Assembly: GCF_024055795.1 (NCBI RefSeq) | Contig: NZ_JAMXMY010000033.1 | Coordinates: 1 to 64,000, forward strand | From: Actinoallomurus purpureus | Lineage (GTDB): Bacteria > Actinomycetota > Actinomycetes > Streptosporangiales > Streptosporangiaceae | Direction: 5' to 3' | Length of the DNA stretch: 64,000 nucleotides | Shown: positions 24,305 through 32,139 of the stretch, in pieces | How the letters are laid out: each line of letters begins with the position of its first letter | How positions within the stretch are numbered: the stretch's first letter is position 1 | Notes under the pieces: model-generated | Databases searched by the model: none | The model's input: the letters and a program-made list of their open reading frames with translations, nothing else | What the model was told of the DNA's origin: nothing | Position numbers and translations under genes: made by a program

Positions 24305-25276
24305 GTGAATGACATCTGGGAAGAGTCGGTCGAGCGCTTCACGGCGTACTTGCCGAAATCCGTGTCGACCTGGCTGGTGATCATCGATACCGCCGCCCAC
24401 GCACGCCTGGCGGCATCCCTGCTACCCCGGCTCGGCGACGATGTGCGGGTCCTCCGTCTCGGCCAGGTGTCCGTCGACGAGGTACGGGCCGCGGCACTCG
24501 AGTACGTCGACCAGGACCACGTCGGCCTCATCGGTTTCCACGCCCGGAAGTATCCCGAGTACCAAGAGGCCCTGGTGCGCTTCGCCGACTGGCCCAGCCG
24601 CCGCGTGGCGCTGTGCCTCGAGGTCTGGGACGACAACTTCGCCGCACTTTTCGCCGAGGATCCGCAGGAGGTGGCCCGTCGGTGCGACGGGCTACGCCGA
24701 CAGTTGACCGGCGAACGGACGCTCACCTATCGAGCCGCCGACGACGCGGCCGAGCGGCTCTCCTTCGAATGCGCGCCGGACGACTGGGTCGCCTACAGCG
24801 GGCTGGAGGACTACGACTACCTCCTGCCCAGCGGGGAGGTCGCGTGCGTCCCGGAGAGTGCGAGCGGCACCCTGCCGGTCGAAGGGTGGATCATCGGGAC
24901 CATCCCATTCGGCAAGAAGTACGGCCGGATCCGCCCGGGTGACCTCACCGTCCGCATCGAGAACGGCCAGGCGACCGGCGTCACCGGGCGTAACACCGAA
25001 CTCTGCCGGGACCTGGAGATGGCGTTCGACCGACTGCCGGGGGTGCGTTCGATCGGCGAGCTCGGGATCGGCCAGTCGAAGGCCGTCACCGAAGTGGCCA
25101 GATCGCACAAGGCGGCGTTCACCTGGCACGAGCGCAACTACGGAGTGCACATCGGGTTCGGCGCCGAGCTGAGCGAGACCGCCGACCCCGACCAGCGGGC
25201 CACCGCTCACCATCTGGACGTCGTACTCTCCCGCGGGCGGCTGACCGGCCAGGCGGGACCGCTGCTGAGCTGGTGA
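24305..25276 (+). CDS. M29-peptidase-like protein of unknown function
   Basis: This 323-aa soluble protein has an N-terminal half (~1-150) with an alpha/beta pattern (TWLVIIDTAAHARLAASLL, HVGLIGFHARKYPEYQ). Its C-terminal half resembles M29 (AmpS-type) metallopeptidases: DYLLPSGEVACVPESA, then VEGWIIGTIPFGKKYGRI, GDLTVRIENGQATGV, SIGELGIG, HERNYGVHIGFGAEL and HHLDVVL, corresponding to the Glu/His metal-binding region. Spacing is shorter than in true aminopeptidases (~370-410 aa), and not all ligands are obvious, so activity is uncertain. GTG 24305 has GGAGG 7 nt upstream. It is a single gene between sepH and a convergent TetR gene. Confidence 0.6.
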   Translation: MNDIWEESVERFTAYLPKSVSTWLVIIDTAAHARLAASLLPRLGDDVRVLRLGQVSVDEVRAAALEYVDQDHVGLIGFHARKYPEYQEALVRFADWPSRRVALCLEVWDDNFAALFAEDPQEVARRCDGLRRQLTGERTLTYRAADDAAERLSFECAPDDWVAYSGLEDYDYLLPSGEVACVPESASGTLPVEGWIIGTIPFGKKYGRIRPGDLTVRIENGQATGVTGRNTELCRDLEMAFDRLPGVRSIGELGIGQSKAVTEVARSHKAAFTWHERNYGVHIGFGAELSETADPDQRATAHHLDVVLSRGRLTGQAGPLLSW

Positions 25277-25334
25277 CCGCGCGGCACGGCATGCCGAGGC
25301 ATGGCCGCGTCAGGAGTACGGGAACAGGGGCGGC

Positions 25335-25922
25335 TCACTGCGCCTGGGCGCCACCGAAGCCGTGACGCATGACCCGGAGAAGTTGCCGTGCGTGGTCTGT
25401 GCCGGTAGCCGCGATGGCTGCCGCGCTCGTCAGAGCGAGCAGGTCGTCCACGCCGAGGCCGGTGTCCACGGCACCGGCCTGTTGGGCTCGGGTGAGCAGC
25501 TTCTCCGCGGTCGACCGCATGGCCCGGTGCCAGTCATCGAACAACTCGGTACGGCGCTCGTCGTTGTTCTCGGTCCCGGCGAGCGCCAGGTCGCGCTTGG
25601 TGGCGACATGGACGACGAAGTCGTCGAGCCAGGTGAACAGAGCCTCTCCCGCCGAGTCGGCCTCGAGCAGAGCGGCGCCCTGCTCGCAGAGCGCCGTCAC
25701 CTCGTCCGCGTACACCGCCACGATCAGGTCGCGGCGGGTCGGAAAATGTCGGTAGAGCGTCGCGTTGCCGACCCCCGCCCGGCGGGCCACCTCGTCCAAC
25801 GCGACGTCGGGCCCGCGTTCGTCGAAGAGCTCTTTCGCCGCCGCGAGCAGCGCCTGGGCGTTCCGGGCAGCGTCCGTCCTGCGCGGCCGCCGCGAGGCCG
25901 CCGGCTCGCTCGGATGCGCCAT
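25335..25922 (-). CDS. TetR-family repressor (divergent from SnoaL gene)
   Basis: This 195-aa regulator has an N-terminal TetR helix-turn-helix (LDEVARRAGVGNATLYRHFP) and an all-helical ligand domain with a SBP-type C-terminal pattern (HRAMRSTAEKLLTRAQQAG, DDLLALTSAAAIAATG). ATG 25922 is preceded by GAGGAGG; upstream in-frame codons lie inside the operator region. It probably represses itself and the divergent SnoaL-like gene through the palindromes at 25944-25988. The inducer is unknown. Confidence 0.9.
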   Translation of the reverse strand: MAHPSEPAASRRPRRTDAARNAQALLAAAKELFDERGPDVALDEVARRAGVGNATLYRHFPTRRDLIVAVYADEVTALCEQGAALLEADSAGEALFTWLDDFVVHVATKRDLALAGTENNDERRTELFDDWHRAMRSTAEKLLTRAQQAGAVDTGLGVDDLLALTSAAAIAATGTDHARQLLRVMRHGFGGAQAQ

Positions 25923-25943
25923 CCTCGCCTCCTCGTTGCGAAA

Positions 25944-25988
25944 TGGGGACTTCCCCACTTATCGTACGCGAAGTGGGGAGCTCCCCAC
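25944..25988. promoter_or_regulatory. Double palindromic operator between TetR and SnoaL genes
   Basis: GTGGGGAGCTCCCCAC (25973-25988) is a perfect 16-bp palindrome. TGGGGACTTCCCCA (25944-25957) is the same site with one mismatch, and the facing halves TCCCCACTT/AAGTGGGGA form a further perfect inverted repeat around a 10-nt spacer. This is a typical two-site TetR operator. Confidence 0.75.
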
Positions 25989-26058
25989 ATCACCGTCCGG
26001 CCGTCCGCCGACCGGCCGAGCGGCGAGCCTCTCGCACCTCGCGAACAAAGGATCCTTC

Positions 26059-26460
26059 ATGGCCCTCACCTGCGAAGATCGGCTTGTCATCACCGAGCTG
26101 ATCGCGATGCACGGACACCTGTGCGACAGCGGAGAACTCGACCGCCTGGACGAGGTGTTCACCACCGACGTCGTCTACGACGTCACGGACTTCGGACAGG
26201 AGATCTTGAGAGGGGTGGCGGCATGCGCCGACGCGGGGCGCGCCTTGGGCGACCGCAATCCGGTCGGGCACCATGTCACGAACATCGTCCTGAGCGAACA
26301 GGCCGACGGCCGAGTGCACTCACGCTCCAAAGGCATCGGCATCTACGCGGACGGCCGGAGCGGCAGCCTCACCTATGAGGACACCGTCGTTCGCGTGGAC
26401 CAGGGCTGGCGGATCACCCACCGAAAGGTGCTCGCCCGAAGGGCTCCCCTGGGCAAGTGA
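26059..26460 (+). CDS. SnoaL-like (NTF2-fold) protein
   Basis: This 133-aa protein has the SnoaL_4/NTF2-like fold: an N-terminal helix (CEDRLVITELIAMHGHLCDSG), then ELDRLDEVFTTDVVYDVTDFG, GHHVTNIVLSEQADG and a C-terminal sheet (LTYEDTVVRVDQGWRITHRKV). Members include small cyclases, dehydratases and ketosteroid-isomerase-like enzymes; a catalytic role is plausible but the substrate is unknown. ATG 26059 has AAAGGA 6 nt upstream. It is divergent from the TetR gene and shares its operator. Confidence 0.85.
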   Translation: MALTCEDRLVITELIAMHGHLCDSGELDRLDEVFTTDVVYDVTDFGQEILRGVAACADAGRALGDRNPVGHHVTNIVLSEQADGRVHSRSKGIGIYADGRSGSLTYEDTVVRVDQGWRITHRKVLARRAPLGK

Positions 26461-26819
26461 GCGCCGTCGCCTCGGCCCGGCAGGCGGCCATCGCGTTCTG
26501 CGGTGTGCCATCAGGCGAGAAAGTTATCGTCTGGCGAGAACCCTGAGAACGAACAGGCGATGCCGCGGCGGCCTAGCGGCCGCCGGGCCCCATGGCCACA
26601 CACCGAGATGCCGACGAGTGTCTGCCCCATCGCTCCGACGATCATGCCGATCGATTCCTCCGGCGACACTGCCGCCGCCCGCAATCGATCGTAAGTCAAA
26701 GCTCTCCTCGTCGTGTCTCAGCGTGCTGTCAGGGGGTCTCAGGCGGATGTGCGCGGGATCTCAGGGCCTCCCTGGACAGTGAGGTCATCACTTACATGAG
26801 ACCTACGGGAGAAGACCCC
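26461..26819. other. Intergenic region upstream of the ABC exporter, possible gene relic
   Basis: These 359 bp have lower coding character than the flanks. A short leftward frame (26511-26699) contains IGMIVGAMGQTLVGISV, which faintly resembles the first helix of DHA2-type MFS pumps, but nothing else of such a gene remains. GTGAGGTCATCAC (26780-26792) is a loose palindrome just ahead of the exporter genes. GGGAGAAG before ATG 26820 is their ribosome site. Confidence 0.4.
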
Positions 26820-27797
26820 ATGACTTACGCGATCCAGGCAGAGGGCCTGGTGAAGCGGTTCGGCGAGACGGTCGCCCTGAACGGGGTGAGCCTCACGGCG
26901 CGTCCTGGCACCGTCCTCGGCGTGCTCGGCCCCAACGGGGCGGGCAAGACCACCGCCGTCCGCATCCTCGCCACCCTGCTGCGACCCGACGGCGGCCGTG
27001 CGACCGTGGACGGTCACGACGTCGTCCGTGACGCCCACCAGGTACGGCAGCTGATCGGGCTGACCGGGCAGTACGCCTCGGTCGACGAGATGCTGACCGG
27101 CACGGAGAACCTCGTGATGATCGGCCGGCTGCTGGGCCTGTCCCGCGCCGACGCGAAGGCACGCGCGGCGGAGCTGCTGGAGCGGTTCGATCTCTGGGAC
27201 GCCCGCGACCGCGCGACCAAGACGTACTCCGGTGGCATGCGCCGCCGCCTCGACCTGTCCGCCAGCCTCGTCGGGCGGCCTTCGGTGCTGTTCCTCGACG
27301 AGCCGACGACGGGCCTGGACCCGCACGCGCGGGGTGGCCTCTGGGACACGGTCCGCGGCCTGGTCGACGACGGCGTGACGGTCCTGCTGACCACGCAGTA
27401 CCTGGAGGAGGCCGACCAGCTCGCGGACGACATCGTCGTCATCGACCGCGGTCAGGTCATCGCCAACGGGACGCCCGACCAGCTGAAGACGCAGGTCGGC
27501 GGGCAGGTGCTCCAGGTGCGACCGGCGGACGAGCGGGACCGCGAGACGGTCGCGGGTTTGGTCAGCGTCGTGGTCGGCGAGGGGATGCAGATCGAGGGCG
27601 ACCTGGTCACCGCGCCGGTCACCGATCCGGCCGTGCTGCCGACCGTCGTCCGCCGTCTCGACGACGCGGGCGTGGTGGTGGCCGAGCTGTCGCTGCGCAA
27701 GTCGAGCCTGGACGAGGTGTTCCTCGCCCTCACCGGCCACCGCGCCGAGGCCGCCGAAGCCACTCCGGAACTCGTCACCGAAGGGATCCGGGCATGA
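26820..27797 (+). CDS. DrrA-type ABC transporter ATP-binding protein
   Basis: This 325-aa ATPase has Walker A GPNGAGKTT (~residue 41), Q-loop TGQYASVDEMLTG, signature YSGGMRRRLDL, Walker B VLFLDEPTTGLDP and H-loop-region LLTTQYLEEADQLAD. The C-terminal ~90 residues with SLRKSSLDEVFLALTGH identify the DrrA (daunorubicin resistance) subfamily. ATG 26820 has GGGAGAAG 5 nt upstream. It overlaps the permease gene by ATGA. The pair exports an unknown hydrophobic compound, antibiotic or lipid. Confidence 0.93.
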   Translation: MTYAIQAEGLVKRFGETVALNGVSLTARPGTVLGVLGPNGAGKTTAVRILATLLRPDGGRATVDGHDVVRDAHQVRQLIGLTGQYASVDEMLTGTENLVMIGRLLGLSRADAKARAAELLERFDLWDARDRATKTYSGGMRRRLDLSASLVGRPSVLFLDEPTTGLDPHARGGLWDTVRGLVDDGVTVLLTTQYLEEADQLADDIVVIDRGQVIANGTPDQLKTQVGGQVLQVRPADERDRETVAGLVSVVVGEGMQIEGDLVTAPVTDPAVLPTVVRRLDDAGVVVAELSLRKSSLDEVFLALTGHRAEAAEATPELVTEGIRA

Positions 27798-28603
27798 CCG
27801 CCTCCACTCTCACCCCACCGCGCACGCTGACGCGGCGCGTCAGCCCCGCCGCGACCCTGCGGCACACGGCGACGCTCGCCTGGCGCAGCCTGGTGCAGAT
27901 CAAGCACAACCCGATGGAGCTGATCGACCTCAGCCTCCAGCCGATCATGTTCGTGCTGCTGTTCACGTACGTCTTCGGCGGCCAGATGTCCGGCGACCCG
28001 GCGAAGTACCTGCAGTTCGCGCTGCCCGGGATCATCGCGCAGAACGCCATGTTCGCCACGATGAACACCGGCTTCATGCTGAACACCGACCTGACGAAGG
28101 GAGTCTTCGACCGGCTGCGCAGCCTGCCCATCGGCCGGATGTCGCCGCTGGCCGGCCGGATCGTCGCGGACACGGTCAAGCAGGCCTGGTCCATGGCGAT
28201 ACTGCTCGCGGTCGGCATGCTCATCGGGTTCCGCCTCAAGACCAACGTCGGCGACCTGTTCCTGGCGTTCCTGCTGCTCCTGGTCTTCTCGCTGGCCTTC
28301 TCGTGGATCGCCGTGCTGATCGGCGTCCTGGTCGACGAGCCGGACAAGGTGCAGATCTTCGGCTTCACGACGATCTTCCCGCTCAGCTTCACGAGCAGCG
28401 CCTTCGCGCGGGTCGACACGATGCCCGGATGGCTGCAGGCCTGGGTCAAGGTGAACCCGGTGACCAACCTCGCCGACGCGACCCGCGGCCTCCTTAACGG
28501 CGGCGCCGTCGCCTCACCGGTGATCAAGTCGCTCGTGTGGGCGGCGGCGCTCGCGGTCGTCTTCGCCCCGCTGGCCGTGCGCGCCCTGCGCCGCCGCGTC
28601 TGA
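27794..28603 (+). CDS. DrrB-type ABC-2 transporter permease
   Basis: This 269-aa ABC-2 permease has six predicted helices. The N-terminal amphipathic part (LRHTATLAWRSLVQIKHNP) precedes LQPIMFVLLFTYVFGG and FALPGIIAQNAMFATMNTG. The family's conserved loop FDRLRSLPIGRMSPL and a C-terminal WLQAWVKVNPVTNLADATRGL follow. It is co-translated with the ATPase through an ATGA overlap, and the two-gene operon ends at a hairpin. No drug-biosynthesis genes are adjacent, so the substrate cannot be guessed. Confidence 0.93.
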   Translation: MTASTLTPPRTLTRRVSPAATLRHTATLAWRSLVQIKHNPMELIDLSLQPIMFVLLFTYVFGGQMSGDPAKYLQFALPGIIAQNAMFATMNTGFMLNTDLTKGVFDRLRSLPIGRMSPLAGRIVADTVKQAWSMAILLAVGMLIGFRLKTNVGDLFLAFLLLLVFSLAFSWIAVLIGVLVDEPDKVQIFGFTTIFPLSFTSSAFARVDTMPGWLQAWVKVNPVTNLADATRGLLNGGAVASPVIKSLVWAAALAVVFAPLAVRALRRRV

Positions 28604-28616
28604 ACACGGAACACCG

Positions 28617-28647
28617 ACGCGGGCCCCGCACGAGCGGCGGCCCGCGT
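28617..28647 (+). terminator. Hairpin after the ABC exporter operon
   Basis: ACGCGGGCC (28617-28625) pairs with GGCCCGCGT (28639-28647), followed by TCTTCCG. It lies between convergent genes. Confidence 0.65.
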
Positions 28648-28684
28648 TCTTCCGTCGCCGAAAAACCCTCGGGTGAGCCGCCGC

Positions 28685-31600
28685 TCAGGCGGTGATGGGG
28701 TCGATGCCCAGGTGGTCCGCGACGTCCTCGATCCGCATCGTACGGCCGCGCGCGTACGCCTCGGCGAAGCGTTCGTCGCCGAGTGCCTCACGTGCCGTCC
28801 GCTCGATCCGGGGCGGGTCCTCCAGTGACCGGTCCTCGACGCCGCGGATGCCCACGGAGGCCCCGAGGAGCGTCGCGGCCCGCTCGTGATCACCGCGGCG
28901 GAGCGCGTGGTCGGCCAGGCCGACGAGGGCCTGCCCGATCACCGGCGCGTCATGGGCCAGCCGCGCGAGCCGGAACGCCTCGACGTGCCGGTCGAGCGCC
29001 GCGTCGAGGTCGCCCTCCAGGGCGTGGACCATGCCGAGCTGGGTGTTGACCATCGAGGCGAACTGCGGTGGCCCGCTGCTCCACTCAGCGGCGACGGCGT
29101 CCTCCAGCAGGGTCCGGGCGCCGGCCAGGTCACCGCGGCGACGCGCCGACTCGGCGGCGGCGAAGCAGACGAACGCGACCTCCTGGGAGGCCCCACGGCG
29201 TTCGGCACCGCGCAGGGCGGCGTCCAGCTCGGCTTCGGCGGCGTCCTCGTCGCCGAGTGCCGTGTACGCGTGGGCCAGGCGCACGCGCAGGTGGCTGGAG
29301 TCGTCGGGGCTGCCGAGGTCCAGCGAGTACCGGAGGGCCTCTTCGATGTGTGCCTTCGCGGACAGCGGGTCGCCCCGCCACAGCGCGATCTCGGCGAGCC
29401 CGGTCAGCGTCAGCGACATGCCCCACCGCTCGCCGAGTTCCCGGAACGCGTCGAGCGTCGTCGTGAAGTGCTCCTCGATCCGCTCTACCTGGCCAAGGTT
29501 GATCAGCGTGTGCCCGCGGACCATCCGCACGGCGGCCTGGAGCCACGGATCGTCCTCGTCGCGAAGGTCGTCCAGGTCCGCGAGCGCCTGTTCGATCCGC
29601 CCGTCGAAGAGCTGCAGGGCCAGCGGCGCGATGCGGAGGATGGGATGCAGGTCGCTTGGCGGCAGATCCGCGCACGGCTCCAGGGCGGCCGTGATCCGTC
29701 GCAGTATCTCCCCCGTGTCCTGCATCAGGGGGTCGGTGTCGACCCTGCCGATCAGCCAGTACATGGTGGCCATCGCGAAGGCGTGGGCCGGGGTCCTCCC
29801 CGGCAGCGCGAGCGCCTCCCGGGCGAGCTGCTGTCCCTCGACGCGCTGCCCGCGCAGGAACCAGAACCAGCCGAGCGCGGCGACGTAGCGTACGGCGAGG
29901 GCGGCGTCCTGGACCTCGATGGCCCAGCGCAGCGCGGAATGCAGGTTGTCGTATTCGGCGGTGAGGCGTTCGAGCCACCGCAGCTGCTCGCGGGTGCGCA
30001 GCAGGGGCTCGGCCGTCTCGGCCAGCCGGAGGAAGTGGTGGGCGTGCGCACGGCGGACCCGCTGGGTCTCACCGGCCTCGGAGAGCCGCCCGGCGCCGTA
30101 CGCCCGGATCGTCTCCAGGACGCGGTACCGCCCCGTCCCGTCGATGCCGACGAGCGACTTCTCGACCAGGCCGGTGAGCGCGTCGAGGACGTCGCCGCCG
30201 CATACGTCCTCGATGCTGTCGAGGGTCGCGCCGCCCGCGAAGACCGACAGCCGCCGCAGCAGCGCGCGTTCGGGCTCGTCGAGCAGGTCCCAGCTCCAGT
30301 CGACGACGGCGCGCAGGGTCTGGTGCCGGGGCAGCGCCGTACGGCTGCCGCCTGTGAGCAGGCGGAACCGGTCGTCGAGGCGGTCCGCGATCTGCGCGGC
30401 GGTCATCGTACGGAGGCGGGCGGCGGCCAGTTCGATGGCGAGGGGCATGCCGTCCAGACGGCGGCAGATGGCCAGGACCGCCCCCAGGTCGGCCTCGGGC
30501 GCGAAGCCGGGGTGGACCGCGGTGCCGCGCTCGACGAACAGGCGTACGGCGGGGTAGTCGAGCGCCGCTCTCAGGCCGGAGCCCGCATGGGCCGGCGGGT
30601 GGGCGTCCACGGACTCGTCGGGTGGGAAGGCGAGCGGGGGCACCGGCCACAGGCACTCCCCGGTGATCCCGAGGGTCTCCCGGCTGGTCGCCAGGACGCG
30701 GACGCCGGGGCAGCCGGCGAGCATCCGGTCCACGAGACGGGCGCAGGAGTCGATCAGGTGCTCGCAGTTGTCGAGCACGATCAGGAGGCGTTCGTCGGCC
30801 AGGGCGGCGACGAGCCGCTCGACCGGTTCGACGCTGGTGGGCACCGATCCGCGTACGCCGGCGGTCAGCGTGGCCTCGCGGAGCCCGAGCGTGCTCAGCA
30901 GCGCCTGGGGGACCTCCCCGGGGTCACCGACCGGGGCGAGCTCGATCAGCCGGACGCCGTCGGGCATGCGCTCGGTGAGACGCGCGGCAGCCTCCACGGC
31001 CAGCCGGGTCTTCCCGGCTCCCCCGGGCCCGGTGAGGGTGACGAGGCGGTTCTCCTCCAGCAGCTTGCCGACGCGTTCGATCTCCTCCTCGCGGCCGATG
31101 AAACTGGTGAGCCGGGCCGGCAGGTTGCTGCGGCCGCGCGACCGGGCGGGGGTCTGCTCGCCGCGGAGCACGGCGAGGTGGGCGGCCCGGAGCTCCGGCG
31201 ACGGGTCCACGCCGAGCTCCTCCGCGAGGGTGCGGCGGGCGTCCTCGAAGGTCGCGAGCGCGTCGGCCTGGCGTCCGGCGGCGCACAGCGCCCGCATGTA
31301 CTGCCCGCGCAGGCGTTCACGGAGGGGGTGCGCGGCGACCAGCGCCTCCAATTCGGCGGTGTCGGCGCGGCCGAGCATCAGCAGCGCCTCGGTGTGCTCC
31401 TCGACCGCGGCGACGCGTTGTTCGGTGAGGCGGGAGACGTGCCCTCGGGCGAAGTCGGTGTCGGCGACGTCGGCGAGCGCCGCCCCGCGCCACAGGCTCA
31501 GGGCCTCGGCGAGGGCGTCGGCCGCCCGCGCCGGGTCATCGCTCAGCAGCCGCCGCCCCTGGGCGACGAGCCGGTCGAAGCGCCGGACGTCGATCGCATG

Positions 31601-31876
31601 GTCCTCGACGACCAGCCGGTAGCCCGAGGGGTGAGAGTCGATCACGGCCGCGGGCAGCGCCCTGCGGAGGCGGGAGACCAGCGACTGCAGCGCGTTCGGG
31701 GCCCCGGCCGGGGGCTCGCCGTCCCAGACGCCGGCGACCAGACGATCGACGGTCACGACGCGGGAGGCGTCGAGGGCGAGCAGGATGAGGAGCGTGCGCA
31801 GGCGTGCGCCGCCCAGCTCCACCGGCCGTCCGGCGTCATCGGTCACCTCGAGGGGGCCGAGCAACGAGATCCGCAC
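28685..31876 (-). CDS. AfsR/SARP-type transcriptional regulator with ATPase and TPR domains
   Basis: This 1063-aa regulator starts at GTG 31876 with GGGAGG 8 nt upstream (MRISLLGPLEVTDDAGRPV). Domain order: winged-helix OmpR-type DNA-binding domain (~1-90), bacterial transcriptional activation domain (~95-240, LRERLRGQYMRALCAAGRQ), NB-ARC/AAA ATPase with P-loop GPGGAGKTR (~281) and LLIVLDNCEHL, then long TPR-like helical repeats to ~1000 and an AYARGRTM-containing tail. It is the AfsR-like class that activates secondary metabolism or exporter genes. The nearby DrrAB-type exporter is a candidate target. A 14-bp palindrome (31932-31945) lies just upstream. Confidence 0.9.
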   Translation of the reverse strand: MRISLLGPLEVTDDAGRPVELGGARLRTLLILLALDASRVVTVDRLVAGVWDGEPPAGAPNALQSLVSRLRRALPAAVIDSHPSGYRLVVEDHAIDVRRFDRLVAQGRRLLSDDPARAADALAEALSLWRGAALADVADTDFARGHVSRLTEQRVAAVEEHTEALLMLGRADTAELEALVAAHPLRERLRGQYMRALCAAGRQADALATFEDARRTLAEELGVDPSPELRAAHLAVLRGEQTPARSRGRSNLPARLTSFIGREEEIERVGKLLEENRLVTLTGPGGAGKTRLAVEAAARLTERMPDGVRLIELAPVGDPGEVPQALLSTLGLREATLTAGVRGSVPTSVEPVERLVAALADERLLIVLDNCEHLIDSCARLVDRMLAGCPGVRVLATSRETLGITGECLWPVPPLAFPPDESVDAHPPAHAGSGLRAALDYPAVRLFVERGTAVHPGFAPEADLGAVLAICRRLDGMPLAIELAAARLRTMTAAQIADRLDDRFRLLTGGSRTALPRHQTLRAVVDWSWDLLDEPERALLRRLSVFAGGATLDSIEDVCGGDVLDALTGLVEKSLVGIDGTGRYRVLETIRAYGAGRLSEAGETQRVRRAHAHHFLRLAETAEPLLRTREQLRWLERLTAEYDNLHSALRWAIEVQDAALAVRYVAALGWFWFLRGQRVEGQQLAREALALPGRTPAHAFAMATMYWLIGRVDTDPLMQDTGEILRRITAALEPCADLPPSDLHPILRIAPLALQLFDGRIEQALADLDDLRDEDDPWLQAAVRMVRGHTLINLGQVERIEEHFTTTLDAFRELGERWGMSLTLTGLAEIALWRGDPLSAKAHIEEALRYSLDLGSPDDSSHLRVRLAHAYTALGDEDAAEAELDAALRGAERRGASQEVAFVCFAAAESARRRGDLAGARTLLEDAVAAEWSSGPPQFASMVNTQLGMVHALEGDLDAALDRHVEAFRLARLAHDAPVIGQALVGLADHALRRGDHERAATLLGASVGIRGVEDRSLEDPPRIERTAREALGDERFAEAYARGRTMRIEDVADHLGIDPITA

Positions 31877-31931
31877 GGGTCGATCCTCCCTTGTCCCCCC
31901 GGGCGAAGCACCGGCTTTTTGCGGTACCTGG

Positions 31932-31945
31932 CGAGATATATCTCG
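31932..31945. promoter_or_regulatory. Perfect palindrome CGAGATATATCTCG upstream of the AfsR-like gene
   Basis: This is a 14-bp perfect palindrome of unusual A/T content, 56 bp upstream of the GTG start of the AfsR-like gene and just downstream of the ndh terminator. A half-site GAGTCTCGC follows. It is likely an operator, possibly of PadR type; the regulator is unknown. Confidence 0.5.
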
Positions 31946-31957
31946 ATGAGTCTCGCA

Positions 31958-31995
31958 CAAAAAACGGCGGACCGGCCTCTCGGCCGGCCCGCCGT
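31958..31995 (-). terminator. Intrinsic terminator of the ndh transcript
   Basis: Read on the minus strand, ACGGCGG-G-CCGGCC, loop GAGA, GGCCGG-T-CCGCCGT forms a 13-bp stem with one internal mismatch and runs directly into TTTTTTG. It is a classical U-tract terminator, which is uncommon in high-GC actinomycetes. It insulates the AfsR-like gene from ndh. Confidence 0.8.
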
Positions 31996-32139
31996 GGGCA
32001 CCGGATCGCGGATCACACCGCGCGGGCATCGGCCCACGGGCCGGACCCGACCACGGGTGCGCGGGGCCGACGCATAGGCCGGCCCGAGCGCGGGCGGATG
32101 AACGCGGACCGGCCTGTCCGCGCGGCCGGCGACGGTTGA

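Noticed and set aside
26511-26699. 62-aa leftward frame with an MFS-like first helix
   Set aside because: Only one helix-like stretch with a vague resemblance; no start signal or further transporter sequence. Mentioned only as a possible relic in the intergenic entry.
26820-31876. DrrAB exporter plus AfsR-like gene as a biosynthetic gene cluster
   Set aside because: No PKS, NRPS, RiPP precursor, terpene synthase or tailoring cluster is adjacent; a regulator and an exporter alone are not sufficient.
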